Shown: positions 25,291 through 34,484, numbered from the stretch's first letter. The stretch: 62,178 bases of DNA from Akkermansiaceae bacterium (GCA_015062045.1 SUVJ01000004.1:1-62178); one strand, 5' to 3'. Made by a program: numbers and translations. Notes: a model not told the origin generated them from the letters alone.

Positions 25291-26211
25291 ATGAGTGAAC
25301 AAACACCAACACGGGCGCATCTGATTACGCTGGCAGCGTTTCTGTGTTTCGGGCTGATGAGCCCCATGTGCAAGTGGGCAATGGAGGGAGGCATGATAAC
25401 GGGTGTGAGCATGGCGGCTTTTCGATTATGCGGGGCGGCGGCATTATTTTGGCTCATATCCCCCTTGGTACCCGGGCAGCGCATCGAAAAAAGGGATTGG
25501 TGGTCCCTCATCATCATGTCGCTCTGCGGCATGGGTATCAACCAGTTTTGCTATGTGATAGGCGTGCAGCATACCTCCCCCACCAATGCATGTGTAATTA
25601 CAACAAGCACCCCGGTATTCACCTTTGTGCTGTCTGCCTTATTTTTGCATGCCGCCGTAACCCTGCGCAAGGTAGGTGGCTTGTTATTGGCGGCCACGGG
25701 GGCGCTGATTCTGATACTGGGCTCGCAACTGCAAGGGGGCAAAAGCGGCAATGTGGCGGGGGATGCCATCTGCCTGTTCTCCCAACTGTCTGCCACCTGC
25801 TATTTCGTATTTTTCAGCGGCATTATCAAAAAGTATCATCCTGTCATCCTGATGCGGTGGCTGTTTCTCATCTCGGCGGTGTTGACGTTGCCCCTTTGGA
25901 TTCACTCCGTTTGCAGCTTACCGTGGGCAACCTTGGGCATACCGGAAATAGGAGGCACGCTCTACACGGTGCTCTTCGGCTCCTTCATCAGCTACTTGCT
26001 CATGATTGTGGGGCAGCGCCATTTGGAGCCCGCCACCGTGGCAGCCTACAACTACATACAACCCGTCATTGCCGCCACTGTGGGTATTGCCCTGGGCATA
26101 GATGTGCTTACGTGGCAAAAAGTGGCAGCGGTGCTCTGCATTGCTGCGGGCGTGTGGTTTATCTCACGCAAAACAAAAACACAGGTCAACGGGGGCATGG
26201 AGTCCCCCTGA
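25291..26211 (+). CDS. EamA (drug/metabolite) family transporter
   Basis: The 306-residue protein has ten membrane helices built from two EamA repeats. Repeat one includes FLCFGLMSPMCKWAM and ends with GALILILGSQL; repeat two includes GDAICLFSQLSATCYF and ends with IQPVIAATVGIALG and CIAAGVWFI. Such proteins export or import small metabolites; the substrate is not predictable. The gene stands alone and faces the convergent CNNM/CBS gene, whose stop lies two bases away. Confidence 0.9.
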   Translation: MSEQTPTRAHLITLAAFLCFGLMSPMCKWAMEGGMITGVSMAAFRLCGAAALFWLISPLVPGQRIEKRDWWSLIIMSLCGMGINQFCYVIGVQHTSPTNACVITTSTPVFTFVLSALFLHAAVTLRKVGGLLLAATGALILILGSQLQGGKSGNVAGDAICLFSQLSATCYFVFFSGIIKKYHPVILMRWLFLISAVLTLPLWIHSVCSLPWATLGIPEIGGTLYTVLFGSFISYLLMIVGQRHLEPATVAAYNYIQPVIAATVGIALGIDVLTWQKVAAVLCIAAGVWFISRKTKTQVNGGMESP

Positions 26212-26212
26212 C

Positions 26213-27259
26213 TCATGACTCCAACACACGCTGTTGCTTTTTACGGATACGCTCCCATTTTTCACGGGCGTAGGATTGCAGATCGGGGGCAAGGTCATCC
26301 TCGTCAATGATTTCTGCACCCAGCATGGTTTCCACCACATCTTCCATGGTAATAACCCCACGCATACCGCCGTAATCATCCACCACTATGGTGATAAGTT
26401 CTTTGCGCTCCAGCAATTTTTGCCAAATATCCAGTACGGATGTTTTGTCATTCACCGAAAGAACCGGGCGCGCAATATCGCTCACCTTGCAATCAAACTC
26501 ATCATCTGCCAACTTCTCCAACACATCGGTACGCAAAATGTAACCGGTAATATAGTCCCGCTTATCGGCATAAACCGGCACGCGAGAGAACAAAAGCTCC
26601 TCCTTGTCGTAAAAATCTTTGAGCGTCAATTTCTCTGACACAGCCTGCACAATCACGGCAGGGGTCATAATCTCCTTAGCACGCACCTGAGAGAGCCGAA
26701 TACAACTTTGGATGATGCGGTTTTCCTGGTCATGGAACACCCCTTCTGCCGCCCCCATGCTGACCATGGCCGAAACCTCCTCCCGACTAACAGAGGCCGT
26801 TTTATCTTTAGGTGTCACCACACGCGTAATGAACTCGGAGAGCCACACCAGCGGATAAGTAATAATGATAAGCCACTGCATAATACGAGCAGAAACCATG
26901 GCCAAAGCCCGCCAATAACATGCCCCTATGGTCTTGGGGATAATCTCAGAAAACACCAATATCAATAATGTCAGAACAGCGGATATGATACCGAAATAGG
27001 CCTCCCCGAAAATTTTGACAGCCTCTGCACCCACACCGGCTGCACCCACGGTATGAGCAATAGTGTTAAGAGAAAGAATAGCCGCAACGGGGCGGTCTAT
27101 ATTGCTCTTGAGTTTCAGAAAAAGCGGGGCGGATTTATTCCCTTCCTTCTCCTTCATCTTGATGAAGGAAAGCGGCGTAGACAGTAGAACGGCCTCCAAC
27201 ACGGAGCAGAGAAAGGATAAGCCTATAGCAACGAACAGATATGTTAATACAATAATCAT
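26213..27259 (-). CDS. CNNM/CBS-domain (CorC/HlyC-like) membrane protein
   Basis: The 348-residue protein has an N-terminal CNNM (DUF21) domain with four hydrophobic segments, including SVLEAVLLSTP and LVFSEIIPKTIGA, followed by REEVSAMVSMGAAEGVFHDQENRII and two CBS domains (EIMTP-AVIV..., VVDDYGGMRGVITMEDVVETMLG). Relatives act in magnesium or cobalt efflux. The C-terminal CorC transporter-associated domain of longer family members is absent; a basic coiled tail replaces it. It follows the histidine kinase by eight bases. Confidence 0.88.
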   Translation of the reverse strand: MIIVLTYLFVAIGLSFLCSVLEAVLLSTPLSFIKMKEKEGNKSAPLFLKLKSNIDRPVAAILSLNTIAHTVGAAGVGAEAVKIFGEAYFGIISAVLTLLILVFSEIIPKTIGACYWRALAMVSARIMQWLIIITYPLVWLSEFITRVVTPKDKTASVSREEVSAMVSMGAAEGVFHDQENRIIQSCIRLSQVRAKEIMTPAVIVQAVSEKLTLKDFYDKEELLFSRVPVYADKRDYITGYILRTDVLEKLADDEFDCKVSDIARPVLSVNDKTSVLDIWQKLLERKELITIVVDDYGGMRGVITMEDVVETMLGAEIIDEDDLAPDLQSYAREKWERIRKKQQRVLES

Positions 27260-27267
27260 AATTAAAT

Positions 27268-28407
27268 TTAAGATGGCAAAAGACGCACCACGCGGTCTGC
27301 ACGCGGAATGGTAATGGAAACGGTGGTACCCGTGCCCTCTTTAGAGGCCAGGGAGAGGGTTCCGCCATGCTCTTTAATGATGTGGCGCACAATAAGCAAG
27401 CCCAGCCCGTTACCCTTGCGCTTAGTGGTGCGGAACGGCTCGTACATATTACCCATCACCTCATGAGAAATACCGGTACCGTTATCACCGATAAGCACGC
27501 GTACATCGCTGTCATTGTAATCCGTCTGAATATAGATACCCCCTTCTCCCTCACCGGGTATGGATTGGAAGGCATTGCGAATGAGATTATAAAAGGCTTG
27601 AAAGAGCTGCCCGCCATCGGCATTGAGCTCCGGCAAATCCTCAGAAAGGGATTGCTGCACGGCAATACCGCGTGGTGCCATCTCGGGCTCCAACACCTGC
27701 AACACATGAGCCAATATCTCATTAAGCTGTACGGGCTCGCGGTGCTTGTTACCGGGGCGCATGGATTGCAGGAACTGGCGCAACAGGGTATCCAAACGGC
27801 GGGTCTCTGCCAAGGCAGATTCCAACAAAGGGGATAACTTTTTGCGGGTGTCGGCATCTGCCTTCATTAACTTACGCTGCATGAGCTGCAAGTTAAGCCC
27901 CAAAGAGTTGAGCGGGTTACCTATTTCATGCGCCACGGCTCCGGCCATGTAGGTAACCAGGTTGAATTGCTCTGCCTCGGCGTCCTCCTCATTGCGGGCA
28001 ATACTCTCCGTATCATCGCGAATAAGCAACAGGTACTCCGCCCCCTCTGCCACAGGACTCATCAGGAAGTTATAATGGCGGGACTCCGGGTAATTGACAT
28101 GCAAATCTCTGGTAATGGACACGCCGCTGCTGCACAGCTCTACCCAGCTGCAAGTGCCGCCTACCAAGCGGTCAAAAGGCATGCGCAAAAGCTCATGCAA
28201 GGGGCGGTTGAACATAGCGCATGCAGATTTATTGGCAAAACGCGCATTACCCTCTGCATCAAACAGCACCAAACCATCCCGCAGAGCATCAAACACGTCC
28301 TGGAGCAAGCCTTTCTTCGAGGCCAAACGCATGAAGAGATGCCGCAGTTCATCCGTTTCCAGATGCTCCAGGCGGTTCACTATTTTATCAAGCGTATCTC
28401 GTTTCAT
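27268..28407 (-). CDS. Cytoplasmic PAS-domain sensor histidine kinase
   Basis: The 379-residue protein has a short N-terminal helix, a PAS-like domain (residues 38-135, DVFDALRDGLVLFDAEGNARFAN), a HisKA helix with the H-box VAHEIGNPLNSLGLNLQ, and a HATPase domain with N-box NLIRNAFQSI, G1 GDNGTGI and G2 GNGLGLLIVRHII. No membrane segment is seen, so the signal is intracellular or comes from a partner. The layout resembles NtrB-type kinases. No response regulator gene lies nearby. It is between the GH31 gene and the CNNM gene, all on the same strand with short gaps. Confidence 0.9.
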   Translation of the reverse strand: MKRDTLDKIVNRLEHLETDELRHLFMRLASKKGLLQDVFDALRDGLVLFDAEGNARFANKSACAMFNRPLHELLRMPFDRLVGGTCSWVELCSSGVSITRDLHVNYPESRHYNFLMSPVAEGAEYLLLIRDDTESIARNEEDAEAEQFNLVTYMAGAVAHEIGNPLNSLGLNLQLMQRKLMKADADTRKKLSPLLESALAETRRLDTLLRQFLQSMRPGNKHREPVQLNEILAHVLQVLEPEMAPRGIAVQQSLSEDLPELNADGGQLFQAFYNLIRNAFQSIPGEGEGGIYIQTDYNDSDVRVLIGDNGTGISHEVMGNMYEPFRTTKRKGNGLGLLIVRHIIKEHGGTLSLASKEGTGTTVSITIPRADRVVRLLPS

Positions 28408-28416
28408 AATGCACCA

Positions 28417-30783
28417 TTAAAATTTGACACACAGGTTACGGAAAGCCGAGGGCAGCTGCACACGGTATACATGTTTATTATCAAAAGCACCGTCCAACAC
28501 CACTCCATCTGCCGAGGCAACGGGTGCAGCTGTATGGGGCAACGCATGCAAAGCCAGCTCAAAGGCATCTTTGCGGCGGGTGAGGTCTCCTTCGGTTCGG
28601 TGGCAGATGCTCAGCTCTTTCACGGCAGAGCTATAGGTGAAGCAGTGCAGCAGGTAATCGCCCAGGCGGTGAGCCAAACCATCCCCGTCGTCCTCATACA
28701 ATTCACTGTGCACCTCGGTCTCCGGTGCCCACCATACATCCAGCGTTACAGGGGGATTCTGTAATTCCCCCACATATTGCTGCACGGGCCAGCGGGGCAC
28801 TACGCTGCCGCCACGCACGAACACGGGAATGGCCGACATGGTGGTAGACACCCAAGCCTCTGCATTGGCCACAGGCGCGGGGGCATCGTTCCACAATGAA
28901 TACCAATGCCCCGGCGGCACATAGAGGAAACGCCCGCCCTCCCCGGGGTGATGCACGGGCACCACATAAAGGGCATCCCCCAAAAAGAACTCGCTGCTGC
29001 GCCAATAGGTATCCGTGTTCTGCGGGTACATCAACGCCAAAGAGCGGATAATGGGTGTACCTTGTACGGAGTAACGGTAAAATTGCGTGTACAGGTAGGG
29101 CAGCAGGCGGTAGCGCTCGCCTATGGCTTGGCGCACCAAGGACTCCACCATGGGCCCGAAACACCAGGGCTCTTGCCCACCGTATTCACCATTGTTATGA
29201 TTGCGAAAAAAGACGTGAAAGGCGGCCATTTGCATCCAACGGCAGAAGAGCTCGGGGGTGGGGCGCCCCAAAAAGCCACCCGTATCTGCCCCGCAGAACG
29301 ATACACCGCTGGCAGATAAACGCTGCACCATCAGGTTGGCCATTTTGAGGTTCTCCCAGTCGGAGTAATTATCACCTGTCCAAGTGGCAGCCCAGCGTTG
29401 CAAGCCGGCAAACCCCGCGCGAGACAACACAAAGGGGCGCCGCTGCGGGGCGGCTATCTCCATACCCAGGCGCGTGGCTTTTGCCATGCATTGCCCGTAG
29501 ATATTGTGCGCTTTGAGGTGAGAGCAGTAAAAGCCATCGTAGTTGTGCCGAGTATCATCGGGGAACGTGCGGTCCGGGAAAATGGCGGGCTCGTTCATAT
29601 CCGTCCAAATACCGCGCACACCGTACTCCCCCACTTGGCGTGTAAACAAGTTTGCCCACCAAGTGCGGGTAACCGGGTTCGTGAAATCCGGGAAGGTGCA
29701 GGAGCCCGGCCACACCTCGCCCTCCAGCAAGGCACCATCGTGGCGGCGGCAGAACACATTGCGCTCCAACCCGCTGCGCCACACGTAGTTATCCGGGTTA
29801 ATCTTGATACCGGGGTCTATAATGGTCACCACCTTAAAGCCCTGCTCACCCAAGCGTTGAATCATACCCGGCGGGTCGGGGAACCGAGAGCGATCCCACG
29901 TAAGGGCCTGGTACTGCTTCATGTGGTGAATGTCCAAATGAATCGCATCGCAAGGGATTTGACGTTTGCGGAACTCATCCGCCAAATCTGTTACCTCCTT
30001 TTCAGGGTAATAGCTCCACTTGCTTTGGTGATAGCCCAGTGCCCACAGCGGGGGCAAGGGGGGCAAACCCGTCATACGGGTGTAGGTTTGCACGGTATCC
30101 AGCGCGTCTTGCCCGCAAATAAAATAGTAATCCATCACCCCGCCGTCTGCACCAAACAACAAGCGGTCCTCGCGCTCCTTACCAAAATCAAAGTACGAGC
30201 GCATGGTGTTATCAAAAAAGATGCCGTATTGCGTGCCTTGGTTCAAGCAAAGGAAGAAGGGGATACTTTTGTACAGCGGGTCGCTGTCGGGGTGGAACTT
30301 ATAGTGGTCCGCTCCCCACATTTCAAAGCGGCGCCCGCGTAAATTAAGCGCACAGGGTTTATCCCCCAAGGCAAAAAAGTGAGCTTCCTCCGGCAGGTGT
30401 TTCAGCACCCACACCAATTCATCGCCCGTGCGCTCTTGCAAGCGGTGACCCATGCCCTCGGCATCGGCACTCAATAATCGGCCACTTGCGCGCTCGTAAA
30501 ACTCCAACCCGCCGTCCTCGCGGCGTATGCGCAGCACCAACCGCGGGGTACGCACCTCTATATACGCCTCCGCCTCTGTCTCCTCCAACTCTACCTCTTG
30601 GTACTTGTACTCGGGGGCCATGCCATAGCTGGGTATGTTCTCAAAAACGGCATGAGAGACATACCGACACCGCACCACGCCCGCCTCCGTAAAATATAAA
30701 CGCAGGCGGTTCGTGGGGAACTCCAGCTCCAACGTGCCGGGGTCCACCCATTCACAGTATCTGATAAAGGGGAGCTCTGCCAT
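28417..30783 (-). CDS. GH31 alpha-glucosidase
   Basis: The 788-residue enzyme cleaves terminal alpha-linked glucose or xylose residues by a retaining mechanism. The N-terminal beta-sandwich is followed by the barrel with PPLWALGYHQSKWSYYPE, the nucleophile Asp in GIWTDMNEPAIF and the acid/base Asp in WTGDNYSDWENL, and the C-terminal beta domains. There is no signal peptide, so it probably acts on imported oligosaccharides in the cytosol. It ends nine bases before the histidine kinase gene. Confidence 0.93.
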   Translation of the reverse strand: MAELPFIRYCEWVDPGTLELEFPTNRLRLYFTEAGVVRCRYVSHAVFENIPSYGMAPEYKYQEVELEETEAEAYIEVRTPRLVLRIRREDGGLEFYERASGRLLSADAEGMGHRLQERTGDELVWVLKHLPEEAHFFALGDKPCALNLRGRRFEMWGADHYKFHPDSDPLYKSIPFFLCLNQGTQYGIFFDNTMRSYFDFGKEREDRLLFGADGGVMDYYFICGQDALDTVQTYTRMTGLPPLPPLWALGYHQSKWSYYPEKEVTDLADEFRKRQIPCDAIHLDIHHMKQYQALTWDRSRFPDPPGMIQRLGEQGFKVVTIIDPGIKINPDNYVWRSGLERNVFCRRHDGALLEGEVWPGSCTFPDFTNPVTRTWWANLFTRQVGEYGVRGIWTDMNEPAIFPDRTFPDDTRHNYDGFYCSHLKAHNIYGQCMAKATRLGMEIAAPQRRPFVLSRAGFAGLQRWAATWTGDNYSDWENLKMANLMVQRLSASGVSFCGADTGGFLGRPTPELFCRWMQMAAFHVFFRNHNNGEYGGQEPWCFGPMVESLVRQAIGERYRLLPYLYTQFYRYSVQGTPIIRSLALMYPQNTDTYWRSSEFFLGDALYVVPVHHPGEGGRFLYVPPGHWYSLWNDAPAPVANAEAWVSTTMSAIPVFVRGGSVVPRWPVQQYVGELQNPPVTLDVWWAPETEVHSELYEDDGDGLAHRLGDYLLHCFTYSSAVKELSICHRTEGDLTRRKDAFELALHALPHTAAPVASADGVVLDGAFDNKHVYRVQLPSAFRNLCVKF

Positions 30784-30807
30784 GGCAGCATGCGGATTCT
30801 GCGGGAA

Positions 30808-31152
30808 CTAACCCGGAGGCCACTGCATGGACCGCCCGCCGATGATATGAATATGCAGGTGAGGCACGGTTTGCCCGGCATCTGCCCCGGTATTCATCAC
30901 CGTGCGGAAACCGCCCTCCGCAAGCCCCTCTGCACGGGCTATCTCGCCCACCTTAAGCATCAGGTGCGCCAAAAGCTCGGCATCTTCCGCTGCCGCAGCC
31001 TCTATGCTCGGTATGGGTTTACGCGGTACCAACAGCACATGCACAGGTGCCACCGGGGTAATATCCCGGAACGCCACGCAAAGGGAATCCTCGTACACCA
31101 TGGCGGCAGGTATCTCTTTATCAGCTATTTTCTGGAAAAGTGTTTTCTCCAT
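30808..31152 (-). CDS. HIT family nucleotide-binding protein (HinT-like)
   Basis: From the ATG at 31152 the protein has 114 residues, the normal size for HinT. It shows LFQKIADKEIPAAMVYED, FRDITPVAPVHVLLVPRKPI and the histidine triad HLHIHIIGG. It is expected to hydrolyse adenosine phosphoramidates or act as a nucleotide sensor. An ATG at 31194 would add 14 poorly conserved residues. It lies just upstream of GH31, with a 24-base gap. Element A begins about 100 bases behind it. Confidence 0.92.
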   Translation of the reverse strand: MEKTLFQKIADKEIPAAMVYEDSLCVAFRDITPVAPVHVLLVPRKPIPSIEAAAAEDAELLAHLMLKVGEIARAEGLAEGGFRTVMNTGADAGQTVPHLHIHIIGGRSMQWPPG

Positions 31153-31252
31153 TGCAGCACCGAATTTAACACAGCCACGCCCGCTATGCAACATAATTCT
31201 TGCACGATGCCCCCATTTTTTTTATCGATTTTACATCCGACTCTTTATAATA

Positions 31253-31425
31253 TGCTCATCTCATTTTAAATGAGATGTACAGCAAAAAAACAAAAAAATG
31301 CTCAAAATGAAATGTTTATATCACATTGTTGTTGTATGATTTAAGCTGACGTTAATGTGCGCAGAATAGTTATTTGTTTAATTTTTAATAAATAAGAGTT
31401 GAGGTCATTTAAAATGAGATATACT
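31253..31425. other. Invertible-promoter element A upstream of SPFH-NfeD operon
   Basis: A perfect 19-bp palindromic site (31258-31276, centre T) and an inverted, 16-of-19 matching copy (31402-31420, centre A) lie 144 bp apart centre to centre. Inside the left site, reading left, TGTACA (31281-31276) occupies the -35 place 17 bp from TGAGCA, a poor -10. Outside the right site is a good -10, TATACT (31420-31425), but its present upstream hexamer is AGTTGA. Inversion would bring TGTACA 17 bp before TATACT. The SPFH gene is therefore predicted to be OFF as assembled. Confidence 0.65.
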
Positions 31426-31489
31426 GCAATGAACAGCAAAAAAAGAGCTGTTTAACCACTAAAATTAAACAAATTAACACTATACAACA

Positions 31490-32341
31490 ATGAGCTGGAT
31501 TGATAATCTCTTGGTAAAAGTACCGCAAGGACACGCTGTCATACTGGAAAACAAGTTCACAGGCAAACCCAACAAGAATTACCTGAAGAGCGGCATTCAC
31601 TTTATCTGGTTTTGGCAAAAGCCCAAAGATGTAGAACTTTACTTCGGGCATGAAAAAGACGAAAGAGGCAGAGAAACAACAGATTTGTTGGCCTGCAAAC
31701 GTTCCAATTACGACACAGACGACAACGGGCCTGCTATTCTGATAGAATTGACCGAACAGACAGATGATTATCTGGAGCGCCCCTGTGTTACAAAGGACAA
31801 CGTAGAGTTGAAGGTGGACACGGTAATAAGCTGGCGCATTATGGATCCCATCAAAGCCGTGTACGATGTAGACCACCTGCCGCAATCCCTGGAGCAATGT
31901 GTATTGGCAGAGGTACGCACCCAAATCGGGCAAATGCAGCTTGATGATGTATTCGCCACACGTGCACAGCTCTCTCAAAACGTTGTCAAAAACATAGCCG
32001 GTCAATTGGCCAAGTGGGGTGTAACCGTACTCAATGTCGACATCCAAAAAATCGGCTTGGATGAAAAAGTAAAAGAGGCCATGCTGCAGCAAATGGCAGC
32101 AGAGCGCTTTGCCCGCGCCATGGTACTCAAAGCAGAGGGTGAGCAGAAAGCCATGGCCATTAATGCAGCCAGCCAAAAGGAATATTTGCAGACATTAGCA
32201 GAGGTAGTAGGCTCAGATAATGCCGCCAAGATATTACTTAACATGCAAACCTTGAATGCTTACAACACCATCTGCAAGGCTGAAAATGCCAAGGTGTTCC
32301 TGCCGACTAATCTGCCGGCCTCTGTGACAATCCGTGAGTAA
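31490..32341 (+). CDS. SPFH/band 7 domain protein (slipin-like)
   Basis: The 283-residue protein is a stomatin/prohibitin-type scaffold: VPQGHAVILENKFTGKPN, CVTKDNVELKVDTVISWRI, LAEVRTQIGQMQLDDVF, then an Ala/Glu/Lys-rich coiled helix (FARAMVLKAEGEQKAMAINAASQKEY). No N-terminal membrane helix is seen, unlike most slipins, so membrane contact may depend on the NfeD-like protein encoded next (17-base gap). SPFH-NfeD pairs organise membrane microdomains. The start lies about 65 bases after the TATACT of element A. Confidence 0.85.
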   Translation: MSWIDNLLVKVPQGHAVILENKFTGKPNKNYLKSGIHFIWFWQKPKDVELYFGHEKDERGRETTDLLACKRSNYDTDDNGPAILIELTEQTDDYLERPCVTKDNVELKVDTVISWRIMDPIKAVYDVDHLPQSLEQCVLAEVRTQIGQMQLDDVFATRAQLSQNVVKNIAGQLAKWGVTVLNVDIQKIGLDEKVKEAMLQQMAAERFARAMVLKAEGEQKAMAINAASQKEYLQTLAEVVGSDNAAKILLNMQTLNAYNTICKAENAKVFLPTNLPASVTIRE

Positions 32342-32358
32342 ACCTCATCCTATAATAT

Positions 32359-32838
32359 ATGATTACAGTTCTTGCAGATTTCTTATGGATGAGCGATACA
32401 ACGTTTCTGTATTACGCGCTCATTCTTTGGTTCACATTATCCATAATAGATGTTTTCTATAACACCGATTACATCAATTGGATTATTCTGCTACTACTCA
32501 CCGTTTGGGCTACCATTCAAAGCAGCCCCTCTTGGGAGTGGGGAATCTTGATTTTCTTGCTCTACTTGGCTGCATTTACCGCACTGCATATTGTCGTGCG
32601 CAATTACATGCACAAATATTTGTTGCCGTTACTCAATAAAAATGCACCCAAAGAGTTTGACGAAACCTTGGCAGGCAAGAAAGCAGATATCCTCGGCGAA
32701 GGCGAAAACTGCTGTGCTCGAGTTGACGGGGTTTTATACCCTGTGGCAGAAGAATGCAGAGACCAATATAAAGAAGGCGACATCGTTTTTGTAAAAGGTC
32801 TCAAAAACGGCTTAGTCATTGTCTCTAAAGAACTATAA
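32359..32838 (+). CDS. NfeD-like membrane protein
   Basis: The 159-residue protein has three or four membrane helices in its first 95 residues and then a small beta-barrel-like domain (GKKADILGEGENCCARVDG, then YKEGDIVFVKGLKNGLVIV) that fits the OB-fold C-terminal domain of NfeD proteins. It pairs with the preceding SPFH gene, the standard partnership. A 12-bp-stem hairpin follows. Confidence 0.78.
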   Translation: MITVLADFLWMSDTTFLYYALILWFTLSIIDVFYNTDYINWIILLLLTVWATIQSSPSWEWGILIFLLYLAAFTALHIVVRNYMHKYLLPLLNKNAPKEFDETLAGKKADILGEGENCCARVDGVLYPVAEECRDQYKEGDIVFVKGLKNGLVIVSKEL

Positions 32839-32846
32839 ACAAATAA

Positions 32847-32886
32847 ATCCCGGTGCTCTCAAGCAAAGCAAAACGAGCACCGGGAT
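32847..32886 (+). terminator. Hairpin after SPFH-NfeD unit
   Basis: ATCCCGGTGCTC (32847-32858) pairs perfectly with GAGCACCGGGAT (32875-32886) around a 16-base loop, eight bases after the NfeD stop. No T-run follows, so it may stabilise the mRNA end rather than act as an intrinsic terminator. Confidence 0.5.
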
Positions 32887-32904
32887 CACAAACTCGATGA
32901 TACC

Positions 32905-33015
32905 ATGGCTAAATCTTCAGGTTGCGGATGCTTACCCCTTTCGATTTTGTTGAGTGGCGCAGGATATGGCGAATATTACTTGTACGAGCAATGTCACGGA
33001 GTCACCGGAAAATGA
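32905..33015 (+). pseudogene. Frameshifted N-terminal part of the Sel1-repeat gene
   Basis: The ATG at 32905 opens a 36-codon frame, MAKSSGCGCLPLSILLSGAG..., closely matching the start of the protein at 33363 (MAKSKGCGCFPVLLLLGAAG...YLYEQ). It stops at 33013-33015, while the Sel1-repeat frame continues one base out of phase. The two frames together would make one membrane-anchored Sel1 protein, so a single-base indel near 32990-33010, or a base-calling error, has split the gene. Confidence 0.65.
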
Positions 33016-33307
33016 GCCTGGCCAAGAGCAACAGCTGCCGGAGGAACATGGATTATCGGCTGCCCAAATCCGGGAATTAGGTGTAGATTATGCAGAAGCC
33101 CGCAATGGCAAGCCGCTAGATGAGCAGCGAGCCATACAGCTTTACATCAAAGCCGCTGAAATGGGTGATATAAAAGCCCAACGGTGGATGGGCCGGCGCT
33201 ACCGTCAAGGTAGAGGCGTTCCCAAGGACGAACAATGGGCACGTGCCTATTTCTCAGCTGCGGCAAGCCAAGGAGACAAGGCTGCGGCAGAAGCACTCAG
33301 GCAGTAA
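32954..33307 (+). CDS. Sel1-repeat protein (probably split by a frameshift)
   Basis: The open frame encodes 117 residues. Residues 45-115 contain Sel1-like repeats: AIQLYIKAAEMGDIKAQRWMGRRYRQGRGVPKDEQWARAYFSAAASQGDKAA. Sel1 repeats are helical protein-binding modules often found in envelope and signalling proteins. The first 20 or so residues are out-of-frame reading of the anchor segment described at 32905, so the true gene probably ran 32905-33307. It lies between the NfeD gene and the ankyrin gene, with which it shares the anchor sequence. Confidence 0.7.
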   Translation: MAQDMANITCTSNVTESPENEPGQEQQLPEEHGLSAAQIRELGVDYAEARNGKPLDEQRAIQLYIKAAEMGDIKAQRWMGRRYRQGRGVPKDEQWARAYFSAAASQGDKAAAEALRQ

Positions 33308-33362
33308 TTCCTGCCTCCTCAAAAAACATTATCTAATTCTTAAACTTCAAAACAAACAACTT

Positions 33363-34484
33363 ATGGCTAAATCAAAAGGATGTGGCTGCTTTCCCGTACT
33401 CTTACTACTGGGCGCAGCAGGATATGGTGGATATTATTTATATGAACAATATCAGGACAACGTTGCTACCGCAGAAATCGAAGAGCAAAATAAAGCTAAC
33501 GATTTACAACAGGCAAAAGAACAGGCTCAACGAGCCGATGAAGAACTGACGGTAGCCCGCAAAGCAGAGGCAGATGCTCGCACAGCGTTAGACGCGGCAA
33601 CTCAAGCGGAGGCCGAGGCAAAAAAAGAAGCTGAAACAGCGAGGGCTGAGCTGGAATCTGCCAAAAAAGAAATAGAACAATATAAAGCTGAAATTGCCGA
33701 ACTCAAACAAGAATTAAGCAAAAAAAGCGCCGAAGAGCCAAGCACCGCAACACCGCAGGAGACGACAATAGCCGATAATGCGCCCCCCGCAGATGAGAAC
33801 AAGCCGAATGATAATACACTCAACAACCTGATACAGAATCTTCAAGGAAAAGAATACCCCTCAGATGTTGAAAAACTCTATCAAAGACGTCTGCTGGAGA
33901 TTCTGCCACGCATTGCAGCCGGAGAAAGCGTGAATACGATTATAGAAAACGCCAACGGCACCACGGCACTTCACAATGCTTGCGGGCTGGGAGAACTCGA
34001 TATCGTTATCTGGTTGGTACAGAATGGAGCAGATACAAGCATTAAAACAGAGGGTGGAGCCTCTGTGGCAAATTGCATCGGCAATGACCCCGATGGCAGC
34101 ATTCGTGCCGTCATTATGAGCATTGAGGCAGAACAGGAGGGATCTGACGCCCTTGCATTAGAGGAACTCGCAGGCATCATAGAGCGCATAGACGCTATGA
34201 AAGTTACCTCCTCCAACAAATTGTACCGCACTCGATTGTTAATGCTACTGCCGCTGATTCTTGATGGTGCAGATGTTAACCTGACCTTAACGGAAACCAA
34301 GGGCAACACAGCCCTGCACTACGCCTGTGGGCTGGGGGATGTAGAGTTGGTAACTTGGCTGTTAGAAAACGGCGCCGACCCCAATAAACTGACCGATAAA
34401 GGCATGAGCCCCTACAAATGCGCAGGAGGCAAGAAAGTAAAAGAGATTCAGGCACTGCTCAAAAACTACGGAGCCAACCCGTAA
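33363..34484 (+). CDS. Membrane-anchored coiled-coil ankyrin-repeat protein
   Basis: From the ATG at 33363 the protein has 373 residues: an N-terminal hydrophobic anchor (FPVLLLLGAAGYGGYYLY), a charged coiled coil (residues 38-125, runs of KAEADARTALDAA and KKEIEQYKAEIAELKQEL), a Pro/Ala/Asn linker, and ankyrin repeats in two blocks (GTTALHNACGLGELDIVIWL; GNTALHYACGLGDVELVTWL). It probably presents a protein-binding surface from the inner membrane. An upstream in-frame ATG at 33243 overlaps the Sel1 gene and lacks resemblance to the duplicated anchor, so 33363 is preferred. Confidence 0.82.
   Translation: MAKSKGCGCFPVLLLLGAAGYGGYYLYEQYQDNVATAEIEEQNKANDLQQAKEQAQRADEELTVARKAEADARTALDAATQAEAEAKKEAETARAELESAKKEIEQYKAEIAELKQELSKKSAEEPSTATPQETTIADNAPPADENKPNDNTLNNLIQNLQGKEYPSDVEKLYQRRLLEILPRIAAGESVNTIIENANGTTALHNACGLGELDIVIWLVQNGADTSIKTEGGASVANCIGNDPDGSIRAVIMSIEAEQEGSDALALEELAGIIERIDAMKVTSSNKLYRTRLLMLLPLILDGADVNLTLTETKGNTALHYACGLGDVELVTWLLENGADPNKLTDKGMSPYKCAGGKKVKEIQALLKNYGANP

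Noticed and set aside
31120..31145. Second copy of the TTATCARCTATTTTCTGG word found in elements B and D
   Set aside because: It lies inside the HIT coding sequence (FQKIADK) and lacks the TGGACATCTCATT continuation; treated as chance.
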